Below, piece by piece: positions 7,350 to 16,252 of a stretch of DNA of 48,132 nt. The translations under genes and the position numbers were made by a program. The notes under the pieces were generated by a model. The model was given only the letters and a program-made list of their open reading frames with translations. It had not been told where the DNA came from and did not search any database. Where the stretch lies: positions 1 to 48,132 of the forward strand of contig JANXEU010000004.1 of NCBI GenBank assembly GCA_025058055.1. The letters are read 5' to 3'. Positions within the stretch are counted from its first letter, which is position 1, and each line of letters opens with the position of its first letter. Source of the DNA: Candidatus Calditenuaceae archaeon (GTDB taxonomy: Archaea > Thermoproteota > Nitrososphaeria_A > Caldarchaeales > Calditenuaceae).

Positions 7350-8912
7350 TTGATAGGTGTGGGCGAAGGTATACGATCGGAGTTGCTGTTTGCGATCAGG
7401 TATCCCGTGATGACCAGAGAGGGCAGCTCCGAGGAGACTCTCGAGGTGGTGGGCTCGAGAGGTAGCGTCGTCAAGACATCACTGTCCGGCGGTGAGAGAC
7501 ACGTTGTCGTGGACATGACGACCTTCTCTTCAGACGTAAAGCGCGGAGCCTACGGCGAGGTTCTGGCGTCGAGGTTACTGACCCCCTTCAGGTTCGAGGG
7601 CGATCAAAAAGCGCTGCAGGAGCTCCTTGGGGTCTACGTGAGGAGAGCGATCGAGAGCTCGAACGACGATCTCAGGAAGGACTATGGCAAGATGGCAGAG
7701 AAGGTCCTGATCGATCCGAGCTACTTCGTGCTTAGGAAAGTTAGAGGATTGGTGGCGCTTTATCCACCACTCTGGAGGATATTCTGGTGGGCCTCAAGGG
7801 GGTCACTCGACGTCTCACTTCTGAACAAGGTGGTTGAGAACGTTAGGCCAGTTCTCGAGGAGCTCGTCAGGAGCCGTGCGCTCTCCCTTGATCATCACTC
7901 GGGGCTTTACAGGTTAGCCTCCTCACGGGAGGAGAGCAAGGAGCTCCGTAACTCCAAAGGGGGCGCGCTGATTAAGAGAGTCGAGTCGCTAATGCTGCCC
8001 GGCAAATTGGGGATAGGGCTGCCGAGACTGGTCCTCGAGGAGGTCCTTATGGGTGGATGGGAAACGTTGTCACCTCCGGATCCGGAGGAGGCTCTCTTGA
8101 TCCCAACGGAGTCCGGTCCTCAGCCTCTCTCCTTCGAGGGAGACATTCTCGAAATCGTCTGCAAGCTTTATGGCTCCGACCCCTCATCGGTCAGAGTCTC
8201 TAGGGCTGGAAGGCTCTTCAACTCAACCTACTTGGTCGAGGTGCCGCTGGACGGCGAGGTGAAGCGGCTCTTCCTGAAGAGATACTTGGCATGGAGCGAC
8301 GTCAAGTGGGTCGCGACGAAACTCTGGTCCTTCCCACTCAGGAACTTTCACATATCTCCGACGGTGAGGCTCAGCAACGAGCTCTTCTTCATCTCCTTCC
8401 TTAGGGAGAGGGGTTTCAGGACTCCTAACGTGTACGGGGTCAGCTGGAGAAGGCGTGTGTTGCTGGAAGGCGCGATACAAGGCAGCTCGCTCAGGGAGAT
8501 CTGGACCTGGGACGAGTCCGATGTCGACTACCTCGAGGACGTGACTACCAAATGCGGTGAGTCCATCGCGAAGGCTCACGCGTGCGGTGTGACGCTGGGC
8601 GACTGCAAACCCGACAACGTGATGGTGGACCAGAGAGGTACCTTGTGGTTGGTGGACTTGGAGCAGGCGTCACTAGGGGGCGACAGAGCGTGGGACATCG
8701 CCGAGTTCGTGCTGTTCATGGCCCGGTACCTGGACCTGAAGAGGAGCAAGGAGTTCGCGAGGTATTTCGGCGAGGGTTATCTCCGATTCGGCAATATCAG
8801 AGACGTTGAGCTGGCCCTCGATCCCAAATACGTTCTGGTGATGATGCCGTGGTCTCCTGTCTGGACACAGGTCGCTGCTCTGGAGGGGTTGAGGGAAGCT
8901 CTGCGGGGTTGA
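7350..8912 (+). CDS. protein kinase-like fold fused to a large N-terminal domain of unknown function
   Basis: This is a 520-aa protein. The C-terminal part (about 280-460) is a kinase-like fold. It has a glycine-loop-like stretch GRLFNSTYLVEV (287-298) and Lys310 in FLKRY. LGDCKPDNVMV (416-426) stands in for the HRD catalytic loop, with Asp418, Lys420 and Asn423. VDLE (435-438) stands in for DFG. This pattern is closer to Bud32, RIO or aminoglycoside-kinase types than to typical eukaryotic kinases. Residues 1-270 have no motif I recognise. They are mixed alpha/beta with an aromatic patch (LYPPLWRIFWW, 137-147). The TTG start is 23 nt from the shared TATA element, and a GTG at 7359 is an alternative. 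The substrate is unknown. The gene converges on the nucleotidyltransferase gene with a 21-bp gap. Confidence 0.6.
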   Translation: MIGVGEGIRSELLFAIRYPVMTREGSSEETLEVVGSRGSVVKTSLSGGERHVVVDMTTFSSDVKRGAYGEVLASRLLTPFRFEGDQKALQELLGVYVRRAIESSNDDLRKDYGKMAEKVLIDPSYFVLRKVRGLVALYPPLWRIFWWASRGSLDVSLLNKVVENVRPVLEELVRSRALSLDHHSGLYRLASSREESKELRNSKGGALIKRVESLMLPGKLGIGLPRLVLEEVLMGGWETLSPPDPEEALLIPTESGPQPLSFEGDILEIVCKLYGSDPSSVRVSRAGRLFNSTYLVEVPLDGEVKRLFLKRYLAWSDVKWVATKLWSFPLRNFHISPTVRLSNELFFISFLRERGFRTPNVYGVSWRRRVLLEGAIQGSSLREIWTWDESDVDYLEDVTTKCGESIAKAHACGVTLGDCKPDNVMVDQRGTLWLVDLEQASLGGDRAWDIAEFVLFMARYLDLKRSKEFARYFGEGYLRFGNIRDVELALDPKYVLVMMPWSPVWTQVAALEGLREALRG

Positions 8913-8933
8913 GGTATCGATTTCGAGGATTAG

Positions 8934-9944
8934 TCAACCCATGAACTTCAGCGACTCGACACCGGAGCCTTCGTAAGATCCGATCAGCAACTGATAGGAG
9001 ACCCCACGATTCGACCGGACTTCCTCTAGCTTCGCCCTGATTGAGAGTCTATCGCCAGGCCTCAGTACACCAGCCAACCTGCCGTAGTAGGTGACCAGCC
9101 TCTCGACACCGAAAACCTTCTCCTCCACGGTGTAGACGACCGGTGTGTACAAAGAATCGAGATCTCCTCTTATCTCCACAACAGTTTCAACGATGCCCTT
9201 TGAGACGTATCTAATTTCGCCATGCTTCTGTGCTGGCTTTTCCCTCACTCCGAAGAGTGAGAAGCGGGTTCCCTCGAACTCACCCTTGTTCACGACCCTA
9301 GAGGCCAGCAGCTCTGCGTCCTCTCGCGTCATTCTGAGCTGGGACCTGAGCTGAGAGACCCACTCTCCTCCCACACCGAGCCTGAGCTTGTCGTCTCCGC
9401 ACTCACTGAGCGTCCTCAGCGCACTCTTCACCCACACCTCGCCGTGTACAACCAAATCCACATCGGAATCCCTGTGAGCAATTCCAAGCAGTATCGAGCC
9501 CGTCACTCCGAACGCCTCCAGAGGTATTTCAGCACGGTCAGCCAGCCACTCCATCAGCTCCACCGCTCTCCTCTCAAGTGATCCTTCGGGGAGAGAGCAC
9601 CTCGACCGTATCAACTCCGACGCTCTATCCTTGGTCCTGAAGGCCTTGATTATGCTCGTAAGGGGCGGTGCAATCACCTCGTTCCCCACGGTGGGGTCAT
9701 GATAGACGTAATCGGGCCTCACGGACCTCACGTAGTCTAACGTCCTGAGGACTTCCTTGACCGAGTAGTCGGTCATAGCTCTAGAGTAGGTTCTGCCATC
9801 GGGTGAACGCCACGGGCCTGGGCCCTCGACGTACTTCAATATCGACCACACGCGGTCCTTGGGATGAACGTCTCCTAACACCGATAACAGCCAGCCCTCC
9901 TTAGTGGCGAAGTAGTCCTTGTCCCTGAGAGGCGACTGCACCAC
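8934..9944 (-). CDS. predicted archaeal nucleotidyltransferase (COG1665-like)
   Basis: This 336-aa protein contains a Pol-beta-type nucleotidyltransferase motif. GVTGSILLG (146-154) is followed by HRDSDVDLVV, giving a GS motif and metal-binding Asp159, Asp161 and Asp163. The N-terminal 100 residues include a conserved-looking YHDPTVGNEVIAPP block. The C-terminal 120 residues are beta-rich. The arrangement resembles the archaeal family COG1665, whose substrate is not known to me. The gene starts 21 bp after citramalate synthase on the same strand, so the two are probably cotranscribed. That alone does not imply a role in amino acid synthesis. Confidence 0.65.
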   Translation of the reverse strand: MVQSPLRDKDYFATKEGWLLSVLGDVHPKDRVWSILKYVEGPGPWRSPDGRTYSRAMTDYSVKEVLRTLDYVRSVRPDYVYHDPTVGNEVIAPPLTSIIKAFRTKDRASELIRSRCSLPEGSLERRAVELMEWLADRAEIPLEAFGVTGSILLGIAHRDSDVDLVVHGEVWVKSALRTLSECGDDKLRLGVGGEWVSQLRSQLRMTREDAELLASRVVNKGEFEGTRFSLFGVREKPAQKHGEIRYVSKGIVETVVEIRGDLDSLYTPVVYTVEEKVFGVERLVTYYGRLAGVLRPGDRLSIRAKLEEVRSNRGVSYQLLIGSYEGSGVESLKFMG

Positions 9945-9965
9945 AAATTCACGCTAGCCGAGCTG

Positions 9966-11546
9966 CTATTTCGGGTTCCTGTTCAACGCGTACCTATAGC
10001 CGTCTGAGAGTGCAACGAGGCTGGCATCAATTATGTTCCTCGAGACAGAGGTCGTCCTCCAAATCGATTCGTCGTCGGAGAACTCGATGAAGACCCTCAC
10101 CGCAGCGGCGGTGCCGTCGACTCCGTCCACAACGCTCACCTTGTAATCCGTCAGCCTTACTCCCTCCAGCTTCGGAAAGCAGCTCAGGAGGGCCCTCCTA
10201 ACCGCGTTGTCAAGCGCGTGAACAGGGCCGACTCCCTCTCCTGACGCGCGGTAAACCCTTCCATCCACTTCGATCTCGACCGACGCCCGTGCAGTCACGC
10301 TCTCCGAGCCCTTCACGTCCACCGACCACTCGACAACCCTGAAGCCCTCCATCAGGCGCCCAGCGGTCTTCATGAGCAGCAACTCGACCGTTGCCTCAGC
10401 TCCCTCTAAGTGATATCCCTGCGACTCGAGCCTCTTGACCTCTTCGAGGGCCTCGGAAATCTGGTCATCTCTGAGCACCAGTCCTGCCTTGGACGAGACG
10501 TATCTGACTGTAGAACGGCCTGAGAGTTCCGATACTGAGAAATTCCTCTCGTTGCCGACCATCGCTGGGTCGATGTGCTCGTATGCTCTTTTTAACTTCA
10601 GGACCGCGTCGACGTGAACACCGGCCTTGTGGGCGAAGGCGTTCCTCCCCACGTATGGATGGTTGTCGCTGATCCGGAGGTTCAAGAGGTCTGCCACGAA
10701 ACCCGATATCCGCGTAAGGTCCCTGAGCTTCTCGATTCTGCCCTTGAGGACCGAGAACCCCATCTTCAGAGCTAGGTTCGGGAGTACCTGACATAGGTCA
10801 GCGTTTCCGCACCTCTCTCCTGTTCCAAGCAGCGTCCCTTGCACGTGCCTGACACCGCTCTGCACCGCTACCAGAGTGTTCGCCACACCACATCCTGCGT
10901 CGTTGTGAGTGTGGATACCCAGATGCGTTGCCGGTAGCTCACGGACGACGTCTCTGACCGCAGCCTCTACCTCCCACGGCATGGAGCCACCGTTAGTGTC
11001 GCAGAGCGTGACCGTCCTAGCACCCCCTTCGATCGCTGCCCTGAGAACACCGATCGCGTACTCCCTCGAGGCCTTCCAGCCGTCGAAGAAGTGTTCCGCG
11101 TCGAAAATTACCTCCATACCGTGCTCCCGAAGGTACTCGACCGTCTCGATGGCCATGCTGAGGTTCTCTTCCAGCGAGCACCGCAGGACCTCGGTCACGT
11201 GAAGCGTCCAAGACTTCCCGAAGATCACCGCGACGGGGACATCCGACTCGACGATTGCTCTCAGAGATGGGTCTTGATCAGCCTTCATTCCTTTCTTCCT
11301 CGTAGAGCCGAAAGCAGCGACCCTGCTGTTCTTGAGGTCCAGACTCCTTACGATTTTGAAGAACTCGGCGTCCTTCGGGTTCGATCCGGGCCATCCTGCC
11401 TCAACGACATCGACACCCAGCTCGTCGAGCTTTTCAAGCACCCTGAGCTTGTCCCTCAGCGAGAAGGTTATCCCTCTAGTTTGTGCGCCGTCCCTGAGGG
11501 TGGTGTCAAGGGTCTCAACGTAATCGATCCGACCACCCCGTGCCAG
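9966..11546 (-). CDS. cimA: (R)-citramalate synthase, probable CTG start
   Basis: This enzyme condenses pyruvate with acetyl-CoA to citramalate, the threonine-independent entry to isoleucine. It closely follows the Geobacter-type CimA pattern: DTTLRDGAQ, EAGWPGSNPKD, AFGSTR, DAEHFFDG, LCDTNGG, GIHTHND, GTLLGTGERCGN and AFAHKAGVHV. A LeuA-type regulatory domain with SGEGVGPVHALDNA forms the C-terminus. The essential DTTLRDG motif lies upstream of the first ATG/GTG/TTG, a GTG at 11441. Between the preceding in-frame TGA (about 11562) and that motif there is no canonical start. A CTG at 11546 is about 26 nt from a TATA-like element (11565-11576), which would give a leaderless 526-aa protein of normal length. 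A sequencing error near the 5' end is the alternative. Confidence 0.85.
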   Translation of the reverse strand: MARGGRIDYVETLDTTLRDGAQTRGITFSLRDKLRVLEKLDELGVDVVEAGWPGSNPKDAEFFKIVRSLDLKNSRVAAFGSTRKKGMKADQDPSLRAIVESDVPVAVIFGKSWTLHVTEVLRCSLEENLSMAIETVEYLREHGMEVIFDAEHFFDGWKASREYAIGVLRAAIEGGARTVTLCDTNGGSMPWEVEAAVRDVVRELPATHLGIHTHNDAGCGVANTLVAVQSGVRHVQGTLLGTGERCGNADLCQVLPNLALKMGFSVLKGRIEKLRDLTRISGFVADLLNLRISDNHPYVGRNAFAHKAGVHVDAVLKLKRAYEHIDPAMVGNERNFSVSELSGRSTVRYVSSKAGLVLRDDQISEALEEVKRLESQGYHLEGAEATVELLLMKTAGRLMEGFRVVEWSVDVKGSESVTARASVEIEVDGRVYRASGEGVGPVHALDNAVRRALLSCFPKLEGVRLTDYKVSVVDGVDGTAAAVRVFIEFSDDESIWRTTSVSRNIIDASLVALSDGYRYALNRNPK

Positions 11547-11564
11547 TTGAAGAGTTGTACCTCA

Positions 11565-11576
11565 ATATCAAATTAT
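11565..11576 (-). promoter_or_regulatory. TATA-like element for cimA
   Basis: The minus strand reads ATAATTTGATAT. Its centre is about 26 nt from the proposed CTG start at 11546, the spacing seen at other leaderless genes in this window. Confidence 0.4.
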
Positions 11577-11643
11577 CACAATCGAATGTTGTTAAGGGTT
11601 ATTGGAGTAAGTAATTAGCTCGGGCTCAATCGATGTCGAGGGG

Positions 11644-14388
11644 TTGGAAGAGGCTGATACGGATTTTCACGCGATGGAAACCGAAGAGGTCGCAAGTCGA
11701 CTGAAGGCGGATGTCAAGAACGGGCTTGCCGACGAGGAAGCGAGTGAGAGGTTGAGGAGGTACGGACCGAACGTCATCGTGGAGGAGAAAAAAGCAAATC
11801 CCCTCTACGTGTTCGTGAGGCAGTTCGCTAACGCACTTATCCTGATACTCCTCGCTGCGACGGTCATCACCGCCCTGCTGGGTGAGGTGATAGAGGCCTT
11901 AGTGATAGGCGTTATAGTCCTCTTCATCGGCGTCGTCGGGTTCGTTCAGGAGTACAGGGCGGAGAGGGCCCTTGAGAGGCTGAAGGAGCTCACGGCACCG
12001 ACTTGCAGGGTCCTGCGGAACGGGGACGTCGTCATCGTGCCGGCGCATCAGGTCGTGCCCGGTGACGTCTTGGTGCTCGGCGAGGGCGACATCGTCGCTG
12101 CTGACGGGAGGCTGGTTGAGAGCTTCGGCCTGAAAGTTGACGAGTCGGCGCTAACCGGAGAGTCGGTACCGGTCGAGAAGGTAACTAGGGCCCTCTCACG
12201 GGACGTCCCGCTCGGCGATAGGATCAACTCGGTCTACGCGGGTACGCTTGTGGTCTCTGGGAGAGGAAAGGCGATAGTCACCGCAACAGGCAGGTCAACA
12301 GAGTTCGGGAAAGTGGCCGCATACACCCTGGCGGTTGAGGAGGAGCGTACACCGCTCGAGGGTAGGATGAACGAGCTCGGCAGGAAGTTCGGCCTCCTTG
12401 CACTCGCCATCATAGCGGTGCTCTTCGTGTTGGAGCTCTCCGAGTCGCTGCTGCTTGGCGAGTTGACCTTCGAGTTCTTAGTGGAGGTCTTCCTCTTCAG
12501 CATAGCTCTGGCAGTCGCCGCGGTACCGGAGGCCCTGCCCGCGATAGTGACCGCATCCCTCGCGATAGGGGCGTGGACCCTCGCCAAACACGGGGCCCTC
12601 GTGAAGAAGCTGGCCGCTGTGGAGAGCCTCGGGTCAACTCAGGTGATGTGCTTCGACAAAACGGGCACGCTGACCAAAGGCGAGCAGACCGTAAGGGCCG
12701 TCTACGTCGACGGTCACCTGCTCCCCGTCACCGGAACAGGTTTCAACACCGAGGGCTCGATAGAGGGGGCTGGTCGGAAATCGAGGGCCCTTGAGACGCT
12801 CCTGACAGCATCGGTCCTCTGCAACGATGCTTCCGTCTCAAAGGTCGAAGGCAAGTGGAGGTACTCCGGAGACCCCACCGAGGTGGCCCTGATCTTCTTG
12901 GCCTTCAAGGCCGGTGTCGACGTCGATGGGCTGAGAACGAGCTGTCCGAGGGTCTCTGAGCACCCTTTCACCAGCGAGCGGAAGATGATGTCTACGGTCA
13001 ACCTCGTCAAGGGGAAACGGACCGCATTAGTCAAGGGAGCGCCGGAGGTCGTGATCGAGAGGTGCGTCTCGGCCCTCACCGACAGCGGAGTCCTCCCTTT
13101 GACGCCTGCGATGCGGTCTGAGCTGATCGAGGTCAACGAGCGACTCGCGTCCGAGGGGATGAGGGTCTTAGCTTTCGGTTACAGGGACGTTGACGACGTA
13201 GAGGGCGACTCCGCGGAGAGGGATCTGGTGTTCGTAGGGATGGTCGGGCTGATAGACCCACCGAGGCCCGAGGCGATAGAGGCCATCGGTGTCGCGAAGT
13301 CGGCCGGCGTGAGGCCCGTGATGATTACCGGTGATCACAAGCTGACTGCCATGGCGGTCGCGAGGGAGTGCGGCATCGAGACCGAGTTCGTGTTGACGGG
13401 GCGCGAGTTGGACGTGATGACGGCCGAGACTTTGTCGGAGCACATCGACAAGGTCACCGTTTATGCCAGAACCTCCCCAGTACAGAAGCTGAAGATCGTT
13501 GAGGGTTGGAAGCTGAGGGGTTCCGTCGTTGCGATGACGGGTGATGGTGTCAACGACGCACCGGCGCTGAAGCGTGCTGACATCGGCGTCTCCATGGGGA
13601 TAAGGGGAACAGCGGTAGCGAAGGAGTCCTCGGACCTCATCCTCACCGACGACAGCTTGGCGACCCTTGTCAAGGCGATAGAGCTGGGAAGGTGGATTAT
13701 GGACAACATCAAGAGGTACCTGGCTTACCTGCTTCAGGCGAACCTCGTCGAGATCGTTGTCCTTTCGTTCACGACCCTCTTTCTGCTCAGGTACCTCGGT
13801 TACTCCGGTGAGGAGGCCCTTGCTCTACTTCCTGTCCACATACTGTACATCAACCTCGCGACCGACGGACTGCCCGCGTTGGCGTTGGGGCTTAGCCCAC
13901 CCGACCCAGATTTGATGAAGAGGCATCCCCTAAAGAGGGGTGAGAGCGTCTTCACCAAGGAGGTCGTGGAGTTCCTGATCAGGGCGTTGATCGTCGAACC
14001 GCCGATCATGATACTGGCTTTCTACTCAGCGCTGCCGAGCGGTATCGAAGCAGCGAGGACGAGACTCTTCCTCCTCTTCGTGGCGATCGAGCTCGTGGTG
14101 GCCCTCAGCTGCAGGTCCCTTAGGCACCCCATAGTCAGGGTCAAGCCCCACAGATGGCTGTTGCTGGCGGTCCTTTGGGAGGCGGTCCTGATCGGGGCGT
14201 TGGTCCTGGTGCCGTGGACCCGAGAGGCCCTTCACCTAACCGTACCCACGGCTTGGGACATCCTGTGGATCGTCGCCGGCGGGACCGCGACGCTCACCTC
14301 AATAGAGCTGCTGAAGCTGGTCGTGATCTCAAGGCACTCGTCCCAAGAGCGGGCCTCCGAGTCCTCAGGGCGCCTCAGAGCCTCTTGA
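11644..14388 (+). CDS. P-type cation ATPase, Ca2+-type (P2A-like)
   Basis: This 914-aa membrane pump couples ATP hydrolysis to cation transport. All core motifs are present: TGES (171-174) in the actuator, DKTGT (338-342) with the phosphorylated Asp, KGAPE (464-468) for nucleotide, TGDH (562-565) and TGDGVND (632-638). Ion-site residues match SERCA-type pumps. They are PEALP (295-299) with Glu in M4, Asn700 and Glu703 in M5, and Asn737, Thr740 and Asp741 in the M6 motif NLATDG. This favours Ca2+ over Na+/K+ or H+. Ten membrane segments are plausible, and there is no heavy-metal domain. The TTG start is used because the family N-terminal pattern begins within the first ten residues. A TAATTAG element lies about 30 nt upstream. 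The 3' end overlaps SBDS by 14 bp. Confidence 0.85.
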   Translation: MEEADTDFHAMETEEVASRLKADVKNGLADEEASERLRRYGPNVIVEEKKANPLYVFVRQFANALILILLAATVITALLGEVIEALVIGVIVLFIGVVGFVQEYRAERALERLKELTAPTCRVLRNGDVVIVPAHQVVPGDVLVLGEGDIVAADGRLVESFGLKVDESALTGESVPVEKVTRALSRDVPLGDRINSVYAGTLVVSGRGKAIVTATGRSTEFGKVAAYTLAVEEERTPLEGRMNELGRKFGLLALAIIAVLFVLELSESLLLGELTFEFLVEVFLFSIALAVAAVPEALPAIVTASLAIGAWTLAKHGALVKKLAAVESLGSTQVMCFDKTGTLTKGEQTVRAVYVDGHLLPVTGTGFNTEGSIEGAGRKSRALETLLTASVLCNDASVSKVEGKWRYSGDPTEVALIFLAFKAGVDVDGLRTSCPRVSEHPFTSERKMMSTVNLVKGKRTALVKGAPEVVIERCVSALTDSGVLPLTPAMRSELIEVNERLASEGMRVLAFGYRDVDDVEGDSAERDLVFVGMVGLIDPPRPEAIEAIGVAKSAGVRPVMITGDHKLTAMAVARECGIETEFVLTGRELDVMTAETLSEHIDKVTVYARTSPVQKLKIVEGWKLRGSVVAMTGDGVNDAPALKRADIGVSMGIRGTAVAKESSDLILTDDSLATLVKAIELGRWIMDNIKRYLAYLLQANLVEIVVLSFTTLFLLRYLGYSGEEALALLPVHILYINLATDGLPALALGLSPPDPDLMKRHPLKRGESVFTKEVVEFLIRALIVEPPIMILAFYSALPSGIEAARTRLFLLFVAIELVVALSCRSLRHPIVRVKPHRWLLLAVLWEAVLIGALVLVPWTREALHLTVPTAWDILWIVAGGTATLTSIELLKLVVISRHSSQERASESSGRLRAS

Positions 14389-15076
14389 CGTCCCCCCTTC
14401 CCGAGGTCAGCCTCATGACACGGTCCGTTACCTCGCCGAGCATCCCGCCTGGAGCCTCCACCTGACAGACCCAGGAGCCGTCGCCCTTCCACTCCTCCTT
14501 CAGTATCCTCCCCACGCCGCGCAGATAACCTCCGACCCTCGGCTGGAACTCCCCGGGGACCCGGACCTCGATGGTGATCAGGGCCATCTTGATCGGAAGC
14601 ACGGTCCTCAGCCTCTCGATCACCTTCGCGACCTGCTCGGAGGCCTCCACGAACGGTTCGATCTGAACACCGACCTCCTTCATCGCAAGCTCAACCCTCT
14701 GCGGAGGTATCGGCGCATTGGTTCTGGGGTCGATCGCGTTCCTCGCTATCAGGTCAACCACCTTCTTCCTCTTCTCCTCTATCAGGGCCCTCCTCTGCTC
14801 CGCGGTTAGCTGGACCTCGCCCTCTCTCACGATCGTCAGGGCTATCTGGTACGGGTCTGTTGTACCGAAGGCCTTCTTCAGCTCCTCCTCCTTCGCCCTG
14901 ATGCCCTTCTTCGCGTCCCTGTAGACCTCCGGATAGACAAGCACTTTCTGGGAGGGCTGTGCCTGCCCGAGCCTGATCTTGAGAGCTAGGTCTGGATCGA
15001 CCAAAACCTCGTAGGTCTCGCCACGTTTAGTTATCCGCGCGATCGTGTAGTTCTGTGGCACCTCCTCACACCTCAT
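14375..15076 (-). CDS. sdo1: ribosome maturation protein SBDS/SDO1
   Basis: SBDS releases the anti-association factor aIF6 from the large ribosomal subunit together with a GTPase. The 233-aa length and three-domain layout fit. The N-terminal FYSH domain contains KRGETYEVLVDPDLAL and LVYPEVYRDAKKG. The middle helical domain has TAEQRRALIEEKRKKV and NAIDPRTNAPIPPQRVE. A ferredoxin-like C-terminal domain follows. Its ATG overlaps the TGA of the upstream methyltransferase by 4 bp, so translation is probably coupled. The 3' end overlaps the convergent P-ATPase gene. Confidence 0.93.
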   Translation of the reverse strand: MRCEEVPQNYTIARITKRGETYEVLVDPDLALKIRLGQAQPSQKVLVYPEVYRDAKKGIRAKEEELKKAFGTTDPYQIALTIVREGEVQLTAEQRRALIEEKRKKVVDLIARNAIDPRTNAPIPPQRVELAMKEVGVQIEPFVEASEQVAKVIERLRTVLPIKMALITIEVRVPGEFQPRVGGYLRGVGRILKEEWKGDGSWVCQVEAPGGMLGEVTDRVMRLTSGRGDVKRL

Positions 15077-16134
15077 CGACCTGCTACTCGGGGGGCTTTA
15101 GCAGTTAACTCGTCGGAGTTCGCGTGAGGGCTTCTGAAATCCTCCACGGCGACCCTCGCCTTCTTAGCGACCACGAACCAGAGGCCTCCTCCGGAGTGGA
15201 TCAACTTTTCGATCCTGAACCCGGCACGCTTGAGAAGGGAGGAGAGCTCTCGCTTCGAGAGCATTGATCCGCCCTGAAGGGCGTAGTCCAGCGCTAGGAA
15301 CTTCAACAACCGGTCGTGCCTGAGGCTATCGGTTCTGTCCGAGAGCCCCTCCGCTACGATCACATGACCTCCTGGCTTAAGGGCCCTGTGTGCAGACATG
15401 AGCAGACCTAGCCGGTCCTCCGCTACGCACAGCACCTCTCCGAGGTAGACGAGGTCGAACTCGTCCTTGAGACCGAGTGACTCGCCGTAGGCTGCAACGA
15501 ACCTAACCCGACCTGATAGCCCAGCCTCCTTGGCCCTCCGACGCGCTTCAGCGATCGCTCCCTCGTCCAAATCGACTCCGACCGCCGTGACGTTCGGGTA
15601 TCTCGAGCACAACTCCATCGCCCATCCTCCGGTCCCGCAGCCCAGATCGAGGGCCCTCGCTCCGTCGTCGAGTCTCCTCTCGAGCCCCCGAACATCGTGG
15701 ACGACGTGCTCGAAGAACACGAGATGATCCCACTTTGTGGCCTCTCTGAAAGCCTCTGAGAGATGTCGCGCCTTTCCCTTCGTGCCGCTCTCCGGCCTGA
15801 AGAGAACATCGAAGAGGTGGAAGTCGAGACTCCTCAAGGCCAAGTAAGAGAGTGCCCCTCCAACGTAGCGTGGATCACGCTCGTCCAGCAGCATCGATCT
15901 GATCCTGCTTGGCAAGTAGTAACGCCCTCCTCTCTTGCCGATTAAGCCGAGTTTCGACGCTGCCTCGCACCATAGCCTCACCGTCTCCGGGTTGAGCCCC
16001 GTAGTTTTTGCAAGCTCGGAGCTGCTCAAAGGTCTGCGTAGTTCCCCCAGAACCTTGAGAACACCGTAACGCCTACCGAGGTGGGCCGTCCAGATCGTCG
16101 CGAACCCTACGACGCTCTCCCAGGGGTCCATCAA
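15073..16134 (-). CDS. SAM-dependent methyltransferase with N-terminal winged helix
   Basis: This 353-aa protein has two parts. Residues 10-75 form a winged-helix or dimerization domain (SSSELAKTTGLNPETVRLWC) as found in plant-type O-methyltransferases. Residues 140-330 form a class I SAM methyltransferase with motif I LDLGCGTGG (162-170), an acidic VGVDLDE after strand 2, and LKPGGHVIVAEG. The substrate is unknown. Sharing an operon with SBDS suggests, but does not prove, an rRNA or translation role. Small-molecule O-methylation is the alternative. Start candidates are a TTG at 16134 and the next codon, ATG at 16131. A TATA-like AAATTAA at 16171-16177 gives a leader of about 15 nt. Confidence 0.75.
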   Translation of the reverse strand: MMDPWESVVGFATIWTAHLGRRYGVLKVLGELRRPLSSSELAKTTGLNPETVRLWCEAASKLGLIGKRGGRYYLPSRIRSMLLDERDPRYVGGALSYLALRSLDFHLFDVLFRPESGTKGKARHLSEAFREATKWDHLVFFEHVVHDVRGLERRLDDGARALDLGCGTGGWAMELCSRYPNVTAVGVDLDEGAIAEARRRAKEAGLSGRVRFVAAYGESLGLKDEFDLVYLGEVLCVAEDRLGLLMSAHRALKPGGHVIVAEGLSDRTDSLRHDRLLKFLALDYALQGGSMLSKRELSSLLKRAGFRIEKLIHSGGGLWFVVAKKARVAVEDFRSPHANSDELTAKAPRVAGR

Positions 16135-16252
16135 CTCGACGCCTACCTTCCCATCAGCTCGAGATCCACCAAATTAACAGCTCTCAGGTGCAGACCCTGC
16201 GTGACGGTATCTCGTTTACTAAGCGGCTTGACCTCCTCATGAAGGTACGGAG

